Assembly (NCBI GenBank): GCA_026391695.1
Contig: JAPLDP010000031.1
Location: 47,614-111,613, forward strand
DNA length: 64,000 bases
Reading direction: 5' to 3'
Origin: Bacteroidota bacterium
GTDB lineage: Bacteria > Bacteroidota > Bacteroidia > Bacteroidales > JAGONC01
The position numbers and the translations under genes are program-made. The notes below the pieces were generated by a model that did no database searches, had not been told where the DNA came from, and worked only from the letters and a program-made list of their open reading frames with translations. Positions 18,092 through 26,774 of the stretch are shown piece by piece (the first letter of the stretch is position 1; each line of letters begins with the position of its first letter).

Positions 18092-19564
18092 TTACTTCAG
18101 CTTCTCCACTATCTCCCTGAAGCTCTCCAGCCCAGCCTCCAGGTTCTCGACAATTTCCTGTGCCAGAACGTCGGGGTCAGGCAGGTTGTCAAGGTCGGCA
18201 AGACTCTTGTCCTTCAGCCAGAATATATCCAGGCTGGTCTTGTCACGTGTCAGGATTTCCTCATAGGTGTATTTCCTCCACCTGCCTTCAGGATTGTATT
18301 CCGACCATAACTCCTTCCTTTCATGCCTGTTTGCCGGATTATAACATCCGATGAACTCCTGAAGGTCTTCATATTTGAGAGGATTGGTTTTCAGGGTGAA
18401 GTGCACGTTGGTGCGCAGGTCGTAAAACCAGACGTCTTTTGTCCAAGGCTCTTTGCTGGCCGGCTTGTTATCGAAGAAGATGACATTGGCCTTCACACCC
18501 TGGGCATAGAATAAACCTGTCGGTAACCTCAGGACGGTATGCAGGTCAGTGTTCTGCATCAACTTTTTACGGACTGTTTCACCGGCACCACCTTCAAAGA
18601 GGACATTATCTGGCACCACGACAGCCGCTTTGCCTGTCGTCTTGAGCATGGTGCGGATATGTTGAACGAAGTTCAATTGCTTGTTTGATGTCGTCGCCCA
18701 GAAGTCCTGGCGGTTGTATTGCATCTCTTCCCTTACCTGTGTGCCTTCATCGTTGGTAATGGTCATGGAGCTTTTTTTGCCGAAAGGGGGATTGGTGAGC
18801 ACATAATCAAACCGTTCGCCTGTGTCAGCCAGAAGGGAGTCGTTGGGTGATATCATCGATTCGCCTGTCAGCTCGCCGATGTTGTGAAGGAACATATTCA
18901 TCAGGCAAAGCCTGCGTGCCGACGACACGATCTCATTGCCGGAAAAGGTGCTGTGCTTGAGGAATTCTTTCTGTGCTTTATCCAGTTGGTAGTGATTTAA
19001 CAGAAAGTCGTAGGTAACCAGGAAAAAGCCTCCAGTACCGTTGGCCGGGTCGGCAATGGTCTTCATTGGTTCAGGATGGATACACTCCACCATGGCTTTA
19101 ATCAGCGCCCTGGGAGTGAAATACTGTCCAGCGCCGCTCTTGGTATCCTCGGCATTCTTCTCCAGTAATCCCTCATAGATATCACCTTTTACATCAGTGC
19201 CCATCATCACCCAGTTCTCCTTGTCGATCATGTCGATGATCTTATACAGTTTTGCCGGGTCTTGTATCTTGTTCTGTGATTTGGTGAATATCTGACCAAG
19301 CATGCCTGTCTGTTTTCCAAGCTCACGGAGAAGGGTCACATAGTGAGTATCCAGTTCAGCGCCTCTCTTGCTGCGCAGGCTTTCCCAGTTATATTCCGGC
19401 GGTATAAAGATATTCCGGTTATACGGTGGCCTGTTGAATTCATCGGCCATCTTCAGGAAGAGCAGGTAGGTGAGCTGCTCGAGGTAATCGCCATAGCTGA
19501 CGCCATCATCCCTGAGGACATTGCAGTAAGACCAGACTTTAGAGACTATTGTGGAAGTATTCAT
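18092..19564 (-). CDS. hsdM: Type I restriction-modification DNA methyltransferase subunit M
   Basis: 490 residues. An N-terminal HsdM helical domain (VWSYCNVLRDDGVSYGDYLE) precedes the N6-adenine methylase domain, with the SAM-binding motif DPANGTGGF and the catalytic motif NPPFG (family consensus N/D-PP-Y/F). The region GQYFTPRALIKAMVECI is diagnostic of HsdM. Together with HsdS it methylates adenines in a bipartite site; with HsdR it forms the restriction complex. It is last in the minus-strand order R, S, M, starting 94 bp after hsdS. Two 27-bp direct repeats sit just upstream of its start. Confidence 0.95.
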   Translation of the reverse strand: MNTSTIVSKVWSYCNVLRDDGVSYGDYLEQLTYLLFLKMADEFNRPPYNRNIFIPPEYNWESLRSKRGAELDTHYVTLLRELGKQTGMLGQIFTKSQNKIQDPAKLYKIIDMIDKENWVMMGTDVKGDIYEGLLEKNAEDTKSGAGQYFTPRALIKAMVECIHPEPMKTIADPANGTGGFFLVTYDFLLNHYQLDKAQKEFLKHSTFSGNEIVSSARRLCLMNMFLHNIGELTGESMISPNDSLLADTGERFDYVLTNPPFGKKSSMTITNDEGTQVREEMQYNRQDFWATTSNKQLNFVQHIRTMLKTTGKAAVVVPDNVLFEGGAGETVRKKLMQNTDLHTVLRLPTGLFYAQGVKANVIFFDNKPASKEPWTKDVWFYDLRTNVHFTLKTNPLKYEDLQEFIGCYNPANRHERKELWSEYNPEGRWRKYTYEEILTRDKTSLDIFWLKDKSLADLDNLPDPDVLAQEIVENLEAGLESFREIVEKLK

Positions 19565-19577
19565 ATTGGAAAATATA

Positions 19578-19637
19578 TTTATTTTGTAACAAAGTGAGGG
19601 TAAATTTCTTTTTATTTTGTATCAAAGTGAGGGTAAA
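19578..19637. promoter_or_regulatory. Two 27-bp direct repeats upstream of hsdM, 33-bp period
   Basis: 19578-19604 and 19611-19637 differ at one base; the shared core is CAAAGTGAGGGTAAA. The 33-bp period is about three helical turns, which would place two bound proteins on the same face of the DNA. They lie 14 bp upstream of the hsdM start codon and could be operators or part of a duplicated promoter. Confidence 0.55.
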
Positions 19638-19658
19638 GTCATCAGCATTCATAATTCA

Positions 19659-20894
19659 TCATTCATCATTGTCCACCAGCCTTCCCTCAAACGCCCTCTT
19701 CAATATCGACTGCCGCAATGCTTCCGATTGTTGCAGGCTCTCATTAATGCTTTTCTCAAGCTTATCCGCAACAAAGAAGCGAGATTCGATTTCTTGAACA
19801 ATAATACCTTGTTCACTAATTGAGGGTACCGGTATACTGATATCTATTAATTGTGTTGATGATACACTCGGAAACGTTGAACCTGTTCCTAAGTCATATA
19901 TTTTTTGTCTATTGAATAATACAAAATAATTCAAGTAGAACTGATTGTTGTAAGCTCTTATAGCAGCTACGCCTCGACCAATACAGGCTTTGAAACCTGA
20001 TAAATTAATACGACCAGTTGTAGAACCACGTACACAAAGAATGAGATCATCCTTCTGGCAAAGTTTCGTCGGTTTAGTTGTCCACTTAGATTTTACAGTA
20101 CTTGAGAACGGTTGCGGTCCAAATTCAACAGGACCGTTTATCAAGGGCATACCTTCTCCGATTATATTATAGGAATCCCCTGGAGGGCTTTGCCCCATAA
20201 TTACTTGTGAAATTCCTCCGAGCTTAACCCATCTCCACCCCTCCGGCAACACACCATCCTTCACATCCTCATTCGTCAACATTCCTTCGAACGCCCACTT
20301 CAAGACACTCTGGCGGTACACTTTTAGTTGCTCTTTGGCTTTCTTTAAATTTTCCAGCCCGTTATCGAGGTCGGAAAAGAGTTCTTCGAGTTTTACCACA
20401 ATTCTGTTCTGCTCGGAAAGCGGAGGAAGGGGAATTATAACCTTACTTGTGAAATTTGTACTAATACCTCCTTGCGCCGCTCCTCTAAAATCAGATAGGA
20501 TATCCTTTTTACCTGATTCAGACCAAAGTTTGAAAAATACGAATTTAGGATTTATTCCTTCTTTTAGTCTACAAATAAAAACATGCTCATTGATGACAGC
20601 ATTATCAAATGGAAAGTTAGCTCTGACAAGGGAAGTTTTTCCAGTAGTAGCACCATCTTTAACAATAATAATATCATGAAGTTTAATGTTGCCCTTTTTC
20701 ATTCCTTTAGCAAAGTCATCAGGAACAAACCTTATATTCGATAAATTGAATCCGCCATTTGCATTTAAATGTTCTCCGCCTATACTGGGAATACCTGAGT
20801 TTATGTTTTGAACTCCACCTTTTGGTCTTTTACCACTTTCGAGAGTAGATATTAAGACAGAAAGACTTGTATTTTTCCAATGACTGGACATCAT
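19659..20894 (-). CDS. hsdS: Type I restriction-modification specificity subunit S
   Basis: 411 residues with the two-fold plan of HsdS. The first target-recognition domain (about residues 1-150) is followed by a conserved coiled-coil spacer (LEELFSDLDNGLENLKKAKE ... RQSVLKWAFEG). The second target-recognition domain begins around LPEGWRWVKLGGISQVIMGQ, and a second coiled coil ends SEALRQSILKRAFEGRLVDN. It reads the two halves of the DNA target and bridges the M and R subunits. The first recognition domain starts atypically (SHWKNTSLSVLISTLESGKR). A truncated second hsdS remnant lies upstream at 21345-21482. Confidence 0.93.
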   Translation of the reverse strand: MMSSHWKNTSLSVLISTLESGKRPKGGVQNINSGIPSIGGEHLNANGGFNLSNIRFVPDDFAKGMKKGNIKLHDIIIVKDGATTGKTSLVRANFPFDNAVINEHVFICRLKEGINPKFVFFKLWSESGKKDILSDFRGAAQGGISTNFTSKVIIPLPPLSEQNRIVVKLEELFSDLDNGLENLKKAKEQLKVYRQSVLKWAFEGMLTNEDVKDGVLPEGWRWVKLGGISQVIMGQSPPGDSYNIIGEGMPLINGPVEFGPQPFSSTVKSKWTTKPTKLCQKDDLILCVRGSTTGRINLSGFKACIGRGVAAIRAYNNQFYLNYFVLFNRQKIYDLGTGSTFPSVSSTQLIDISIPVPSISEQGIIVQEIESRFFVADKLEKSINESLQQSEALRQSILKRAFEGRLVDNDE

Positions 20895-20958
20895 TAATAA
20901 CTATTTATGGGTCATCATAATAATGCGTACCTAGGATTAGAATTCGCGATTTAAATGT

Positions 20959-21120
20959 CCCCGGACTTCAGTCCGGGGTTAAAGGCAGATAAATAAAACC
21001 TGGGCTTCAGCCCGAAACAAAAGCATGTACCCAGATTTTCACATATGCCATATCGTTAACAAGGTTTTGGGCTAAAGCCCGGTTTTGTGTTGTTTTTTAA
21101 CCCCGAGCTAAAGCACGGGG
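20959..21120. repeat. REP-like palindrome cluster between hsdS and its remnant
   Basis: Four palindromes in 162 bp: 20959-20978 (a perfect 9-bp stem around two bases), 21002-21013 (GGGCTTCAGCCC), 21069-21080 (GGGCTAAAGCCC) and 21101-21120 (imperfect CCCCG...CGGGG). GGGGTTAAA next to the first is inverted next to the last, so the whole block can fold as one unit. This looks like a bacterial interspersed mosaic element. No RAYT transposase is in the window. Confidence 0.65.
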
Positions 21121-21344
21121 TAATTCATATTAACTTCTTTAACTTAGAAGTACGCATTTCTGCGATGACCCATATTTATATTCAAAACTCCCCATGGTTC
21201 AATCTTCTATTTTTCTTTGCAATTACTTTCCCTGATGGATTGAGGTATCCTCATTTACTTATTTTGTTTTCGGAACATATTCGGAACCGATGTTATCAAA
21301 GGTAGTTTATCTTATTTACTGATAATCAATTTATTGATATCTCA

Positions 21345-21482
21345 TTACTCTGTAGTCGGACCTTTCCCATCAAAATATTCTCTTATTTTGGATGAAGGTG
21401 TTCCTCCTGATGAAATTATACCTATATCACCAAGCTTTACAGTTTTCCAATGGGTTGGGATATTTAACGGCAATTCCGGCAT
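21345..21482 (-). pseudogene. Truncated hsdS (N-terminal 45 residues of a specificity subunit)
   Basis: It starts 4 bases after the DUF5131 stop codon and reads LPLNIPTHWKTVKLGDIGII then SSGGTPSSKIREYFDGK before a stop. LPxxWxxVKLGDIxxISSGGTPS is the classic start of an HsdS target-recognition domain. The remaining roughly 350 residues are missing. It is either a relic left when the REP-like block and the present hsdS replaced it, or a silent donor for specificity switching. Confidence 0.75.
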
Positions 21483-21486
21483 CTTT

Positions 21487-22209
21487 TCAGATTACATTAA
21501 ACTCGGGCATTTCATCATAAATTTTACCATATAGTTTCCGGCCGGTCTTCTTTTTATTAGTACCTCCCCATTGTTTAAAATAAAAAGCAACTCCGGCTTT
21601 CTCGCACTGTTCTTTTATATCCAGAACCCATTCTATCTTCATTTGACGAGGATTTCGTCCGCTTTCGCCGCCTACAATAATCCAATCAATATTATTCAAT
21701 ATCATTTCCGGTATTGGGCTCAGCAGGGGTTCGCATGATAAAAATTTTACCCTTGCTCCGGTTTTACTGAGAAGGTCTATCCGGTGTTGGACTTCGTCAT
21801 TTTCAACCGTTACACCCATCCAAAGGTTGTGAGTCCATTCAAGCCAACCTTCGCTGTCATAATAGCGTAAAATATCTGCCCTTTTTGTCAATATCTGAAA
21901 TACATGCTGAGGATTCTCTTTTATTACCTTGAAGACTTGCTGTATGTATTTTAATGGAACATCTTTATGAAACAGATCGCTCATAGAATTCACAAAAATC
22001 ATTTTAGGCTTTTTCCACAAATAGGGTTCATTGAGTGTATCGGGATGCATTGTAAGATTAAAGCCATTCCTGTATTTATTCTGACCCATAGCCTTTAATC
22101 TGCGAGCCATTATTTCGGCATAGCAGAATTTGCATCCAGATGTAATTTTTGTGCAGCCTGTGATCGGATTCCAGGTGCTTTGTGTCCACTCAATTTTAGA
22201 TTGTGCCAT
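21487..22209 (-). CDS. DUF5131 / phage Gp37-Gp68-like three-cysteine protein
   Basis: 240 residues. The N-terminus KIEWTQSTWNPITGCTKITS followed by GCKFCYAEIMARRL carries the three-cysteine motif (C-x6-C-x2-C) of the DUF5131 family, reminiscent of radical-SAM iron-sulfur binding. Other family blocks are KMIFVNSMSDLFHKDVP, FQILTKRADILRYY, LWMGVTVENDEVQHRI and IIVGGESGRNPRQMKIEWV. The family is usually paired with a TcmP protein, which here is broken and lies 2 bp upstream. It is embedded within the type I restriction locus between hsdR and hsdS. Biochemical role is unknown; phage and defence contexts are common. Confidence 0.85.
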   Translation of the reverse strand: MAQSKIEWTQSTWNPITGCTKITSGCKFCYAEIMARRLKAMGQNKYRNGFNLTMHPDTLNEPYLWKKPKMIFVNSMSDLFHKDVPLKYIQQVFKVIKENPQHVFQILTKRADILRYYDSEGWLEWTHNLWMGVTVENDEVQHRIDLLSKTGARVKFLSCEPLLSPIPEMILNNIDWIIVGGESGRNPRQMKIEWVLDIKEQCEKAGVAFYFKQWGGTNKKKTGRKLYGKIYDEMPEFNVI

Positions 22210-22211
22210 TC

Positions 22212-22635
22212 TTAAACGGTATTTATAATATCTCCTGCTATCTTTACTGCATTCACGTTGTTGGATGCAAATACGAGATGAAAAAGAGGTACTCCTTTTG
22301 AATTATCAAGTATCAGAGGCCGATCAGTCACATAATTCCATATTGATCTCAGTCGAGAAATATAGACATCCGCAATCGCTTCAATGGGTTTCATGATCTT
22401 CTTTATGACCTCCTGCTCACCGAATAGGGTGTTTTCGGATTCATACCTGTAAAAGTATTGTTTTATTTCACCCGGGGATAATCCGAAAAACATACATAGT
22501 TTTCCAATATGGATGTTTTTTCATTATTGCCAGGTATGACCAGACATATTTTGAAAAAGCATCAAGTTTTTTAATTGTCCATACACCGCCCCATACTGGT
22601 GGAATATTATCATGAACAACATCCTTCTTAATCAT
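22212..22635 (-). pseudogene. tcmP: tcmP (three-Cys-motif partner) with internal deletion and frameshift
   Basis: From the ATG at 22635 the frame reads MIKKDVVHDNIPPVWGGVWT... LDAFSKYVWSYLAIMKKHPY ... TMYV, the normal start of TcmP. It then hits a stop within a few codons. In the next frame the sequence continues as a TcmP C-terminus (EAIADVYISRLRSIWNYVTD ... GVPLFHLVFASNN). The two pieces sum to about 140 residues, against roughly 300 or more in intact members, so the middle has been lost with a shift of frame around 22495. Its usual partner DUF5131 remains intact. Confidence 0.7.
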
Positions 22636-23138
22636 CTTTTTAAAAATAATTATATATTGACAAAAAGGTACTTATGAGCTAAATATTTTGATGTGCAGGA
22701 AATTGAGTAGTGTAGTTCTGAAATTAAAGATGTATTTCATAGATGCAGACTTTTTCAGCATATTTTTTAAAGGCCTTAGGGTTTGCAGGCGGGGCACCCA
22801 CTGGGCGAAGATTCCGTTAAAGCCAGACGGAGAAGTGAGGGAGCGAAGCGACCGAACGGCTTGGCTGGCTTAGGAATCGAGCCCATAGTGGGTCGCCGAA
22901 AACCCAGGCTGTCCTTTTCTTTCGTACTTTCTGGAGTTTATCCCGCCGAAAGGCGGGAGACACTCAAAAGAAAGTACATAATTAAAAAACATTCTCAATC
23001 CATTTCTCTTTTTCATTGAACATCAGCTCTATTCGCATTGAAACATAGCTGAGACGCAGGCAATAAAAAAAAGAGGTCATTTCGCATTCAGTCCTCAAAA
23101 TCAATTTACCTGGTACATCAAAACATTATTTACCATAC
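22636..23138. other. Intergenic region with structured, repeat-like block
   Basis: 22775-22977 is GC-richer than its surroundings and full of complementary segments. CCCACTGGGC near 22797 faces GCCCATAGTGGG near 22879, and a multi-tier hairpin at 22924-22977 has GTACTTTCT/AGAAAGTAC outside and CCCGCC-GAAA-GGCGGG inside. No long open frame is convincing. It may be a structured RNA or a MITE-like element. Confidence 0.5.
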
Positions 23139-25892
23139 TTATGCTACCAATACTTCATTCAACTCATTAATAACTACATCCAGCTCCTCACCAAAAAGTC
23201 GATGCATTCTTCCAATCCCACCCATTGCATCAAACGGAGCAAAATCCAGGTCTTCTTTATCCAAATGGATACTGCCGGCAATGTGATCCTTTATCATCCT
23301 CAGCCAGCTCATTTGCTCTTCATTGAACTTCACCATACCTGCCTGTTTGCGGAATACCCATGTCTGGAAGTTCTTGTCAACAATATTGTCAAATGGTGTA
23401 AGTTGTGTGTCAATCTCAGTCACCCGACGTATAAGAGAAACAAGCGCCGTTAACTCATTCTTTGGGCTGCGTTCATCCACCTTTTCTATCTGCCTGTATG
23501 CCTCCCATATCCTCATAGGAGCAAGGGCAGGTTTCTCCCGTTTGAGGACATCAAGCACCTCCCTGATCATCTTAAAGGTGATTTCCCTCCGGTTATAGGG
23601 TTGGTTATAAAAAATACTCAGCGCTTTTATCTCATCCCTGTGTTCTTCAAGGAATATCTTAAACTCTGAAATGAGGTCAACTGATTTCTCTTTGGCATCT
23701 TTATCCCACCCGGCAAAGGTCAAATGATCAGGATTGACGTTATCCATGATCTGTTCGATAGTCCGCCTGACATTCTCGATATAGTCGATAAGCTTTGAAT
23801 TGAAGTTAGCCTTGGAATCATAGATCAGTTTCTCTTTAGTCTGTGTGAACTCATCATCAGATATTTCAGCCTTATCAGAACGGTGTAATATCTTTCGTGC
23901 ATGTTCCAGCACCCTGTCAGGATCGAAAGGAGCAAGTAATTCACCGGTGACCTGATTGATACTTTTACCACTGGATAATCCTGTAAATTGCTGCTTCTGA
24001 TCGCTATTCATCTGTTTACCAAGTCGTGCGAGTCGACCGGCAAGGGATAAGAATACATCTTCATCCCTTGCACCGAACATGACAGCATTCAGAAGATCTT
24101 TCAGCGGAATGCCCTTCTTCCGCTCCAGCGGCCTGCTGTCGGTCTTCAGGGATTTTGTGACACCAATAGCATCCACAATCACAAAATGGGTCTTGGAAGT
24201 CCTTACCGATGGAGTTACCTGTCTCAAGTCTTCGTAATCGAGTGTCCGTGTACCCCTGCCTTTCATCTGCTCAAAATAATTCCTCGATTTTACATCACGC
24301 ATGAACATCAGGCACTCCAGTGGCTTGATATCCGTACCAGTGGCAATCATATCCACGGTGACAGCGACGCGGGGGTAATACTCATTCCTGAATTGGGCAA
24401 GAACCGATTTGGGATCCTCCAGTGATTTATAGGTCACCTTTTTACAGAACTCATTGCCCTCATTGAACTCCTCCCGAACGATGTTGATGATATCATCGGC
24501 ATGGCTGTCGGTCTTGGCGAAAATAAGTGTTTTGGGTAGCTCATCCCGGCCGGGGAATATCTCCGGCAACGATTCCATGAACGTGCGTATGATCTCGCGT
24601 ATCTGGCTTATATTGACAATTTCATCATCGAGTTGCATTGAGGAGTATTCCTGGTCTTCATCTAATTGTTTCCAGCGCTTTTCACGTGTAAGTCTGTTAC
24701 GGATGTCAACAAATTCCTTTGCCCTGAGCACAGCGCCATTCTTTGTGATCTCCGTTTCGATTGTATAAACGTCATAGCCGACATTCACGCCATCGGCGAC
24801 AGCCTGTTCATGTGAATATTCACTGACGATGTTCTCATTAAAGAAACCAAATGTTCTTCCGTCAGGAGTAGCAGTGAGGCCGATCAGGAAAGCATCAAAA
24901 TAGTCCAGTACCTGCTTCCATAAGTTATAAATAGACCGGTGGCACTCATCTATCACAATGAAATCGAAGAATTCGGCAGGTACCCTGGGGTTATAGACGA
25001 CAGGCAATGGCTCCTTTGGTTGCCAGGTACTCTCATTCGGGTTTATATCCTCCACCTCCTCTTCCAGTTCTTCCCCCTTGAGTATAGAATACAGCCGCTG
25101 AATTGTACTAATACATACCTGGCTGTTGGGAGGCACATACGAAGACTTGAGCCGCTGCAGCACGTATAACTCAGTGAACTTGCGGTTATCATCCTGCGGG
25201 ATGAACTTCATAAATTCCTGCTCAGCCTGCTCGCCAAGGTTGCGGGTATCCACAAGGAACAGTATTCTCCGGGCATTGGCAAACTTCAGAAGTCTGTAAA
25301 CAGAAGTGATTGCCGTATAGGTCTTGCCGCTCCCGGTAGCCATCTGTATAAGGGCACGAGGCTTGTTGAGTCTGAATGATTTCTCAAGCTTGTTTATAGC
25401 ACTATACTGACATTCACGAAGGTTAACGTTGCTGAGTTCCGGGATATTATCAAACCTGGCGCGCAACGTTTTATTTTCATGCAGCCATAACTGAAGCGTT
25501 TCGGGACGGTGAAAAGTAAACACCGGATGTGAGCGTGGTTTAGGATCGCTATAATCAGTAAATCGGGTAACCGTACCGGTGCTTTCATAAACAAACCGAA
25601 GGGGTTCATTGTCAAAGTACTTCAGTTTGCTTTTTGCATATCCGGACGACTGTTCCTCAGTAACCGTCAGCCTGTGTCCTTCTTCTTCCTTCTTGGCCTC
25701 GATGACACCAATGGGTTTCCTGTCGATGAATAGTACATAGTCTGCAGGGCCGATGGCAGTTTGATACTCACTAATTGCAAGTCCGTTACCAGCCGCGAAG
25801 TTGATGTTATCCTTAGATTGCACGACCCATCCGGCCTGTTCAAGCTGGCGGTCGATCTGTTCTCTGGCTTTCTGCTCCGGATTGAGATTCAC
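23139..25892 (-). CDS. hsdR: Type I restriction endonuclease subunit R
   Basis: 917 residues. The N-terminal nuclease domain includes the PD-(D/E)xK-type block (IGPADYVLFIDRKPIGVIEAKKE). The helicase/translocase core has Walker A (MATGSGKTYTA), the DECH box (VIDECHRSIY), motif III (GLTATPDGRTFGFF) and motif VI (QMKGRGTRT). A C-terminal helical domain binds the MTase. It translocates DNA using ATP and cuts at collisions, far from the recognition site. It is separated from hsdS by DUF5131, broken tcmP and palindromes, an unusual dispersed arrangement for an hsd locus, although all genes are on one strand. Confidence 0.95.
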   Translation of the reverse strand: MNLNPEQKAREQIDRQLEQAGWVVQSKDNINFAAGNGLAISEYQTAIGPADYVLFIDRKPIGVIEAKKEEEGHRLTVTEEQSSGYAKSKLKYFDNEPLRFVYESTGTVTRFTDYSDPKPRSHPVFTFHRPETLQLWLHENKTLRARFDNIPELSNVNLRECQYSAINKLEKSFRLNKPRALIQMATGSGKTYTAITSVYRLLKFANARRILFLVDTRNLGEQAEQEFMKFIPQDDNRKFTELYVLQRLKSSYVPPNSQVCISTIQRLYSILKGEELEEEVEDINPNESTWQPKEPLPVVYNPRVPAEFFDFIVIDECHRSIYNLWKQVLDYFDAFLIGLTATPDGRTFGFFNENIVSEYSHEQAVADGVNVGYDVYTIETEITKNGAVLRAKEFVDIRNRLTREKRWKQLDEDQEYSSMQLDDEIVNISQIREIIRTFMESLPEIFPGRDELPKTLIFAKTDSHADDIINIVREEFNEGNEFCKKVTYKSLEDPKSVLAQFRNEYYPRVAVTVDMIATGTDIKPLECLMFMRDVKSRNYFEQMKGRGTRTLDYEDLRQVTPSVRTSKTHFVIVDAIGVTKSLKTDSRPLERKKGIPLKDLLNAVMFGARDEDVFLSLAGRLARLGKQMNSDQKQQFTGLSSGKSINQVTGELLAPFDPDRVLEHARKILHRSDKAEISDDEFTQTKEKLIYDSKANFNSKLIDYIENVRRTIEQIMDNVNPDHLTFAGWDKDAKEKSVDLISEFKIFLEEHRDEIKALSIFYNQPYNRREITFKMIREVLDVLKREKPALAPMRIWEAYRQIEKVDERSPKNELTALVSLIRRVTEIDTQLTPFDNIVDKNFQTWVFRKQAGMVKFNEEQMSWLRMIKDHIAGSIHLDKEDLDFAPFDAMGGIGRMHRLFGEELDVVINELNEVLVA

Positions 25893-26032
25893 GGTGATGG
25901 ATATATTTTGCGGTAAAGTTAAGGAGTTACATGATAAGTATCGTTATAGGAGGCAGAAAATGTGGGTTGTTTATGTATTTGTTAGGATAGTGATATACTA
26001 TGAAATAATTAATAAGTGGCGATGCAGTATGC

Positions 26033-26668
26033 CTAATAGTCATGGAAAACCATAATACCGTTTCCATCTTTTCCAATAGATAAATGCCTAAGGTAAGTAT
26101 AATAGTTTATTAATGAATAGCTTTGTGATGTGTAGTAATTATATATATCTTGACTAGGTTCTACAGAATGGATTGACCTGTAAAAAAGATAATAGTGTTT
26201 ACTATTTGCTAAAGTATTATAGTATAATAATTTTAGCTGTAATGATTTTGATATATAATCAGAATAGTTGTCATTATTTATTTCTGAAATGAATAAAGAA
26301 AACTCAAGCAAGGATTCTGCATCTGTAGTAATAATATTTATATCACTGTTTTCTTTTTCAGAAGATGGTAATAAGCTATCTGAAAGTATATATAATTTGA
26401 GTAAGCGAAATAGGCCTTCTGTGATTTGTTCTTTGAACTTGAATTGATGAAGTTGCCTTTGAGTAATCTGAATTCGATTTTCATTTATGAACCCCTTGGT
26501 TAATGCGATATTAAACTCTCCTGATTTATGTATACTAAGTTTGAATACTCCAGCAAAAGGTCTAATAGCGAAATATATGTCATTTTTATTATGCCAAATC
26601 CGCCAGACTGATGATTGATTACCTTGATTGTCATTTACGACAAATCGAAAATGAGCAGTTGATTTCAT
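26033..26668 (-). CDS. Uncharacterised protein in the defence island
   Basis: 211 residues, not recognised. The first 100 residues look beta-rich (HFRFVVNDNQGNQSSVWRIW, IYFAIRPFAGVFKLSIHKSG). The rest is helical and unusually rich in tyrosine, serine and asparagine (SKHYYLFYRSIHSVEPSQDI). There is no signal peptide or membrane segment, so it is probably cytoplasmic. It lies 106 bp downstream of the REase/PIN-like gene and 140 bp upstream of hsdR on the same strand, which makes it a candidate partner of the former. Low GC like its upstream neighbour and unlike hsdR suggests the two arrived together. Confidence 0.6.
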   Translation of the reverse strand: MKSTAHFRFVVNDNQGNQSSVWRIWHNKNDIYFAIRPFAGVFKLSIHKSGEFNIALTKGFINENRIQITQRQLHQFKFKEQITEGLFRLLKLYILSDSLLPSSEKENSDINIITTDAESLLEFSLFISEINNDNYSDYISKSLQLKLLYYNTLANSKHYYLFYRSIHSVEPSQDIYNYYTSQSYSLINYYTYLRHLSIGKDGNGIMVFHDY

Positions 26669-26774
26669 TTTGTATTTACTTCTAACATGTGGCAGGCAAC
26701 CTCAATTAGGAGGATTTTTGTAATATAAAACAATGCGCTATCATAGTTGCGGTTCATATTGTTGCGTGTAGTGC

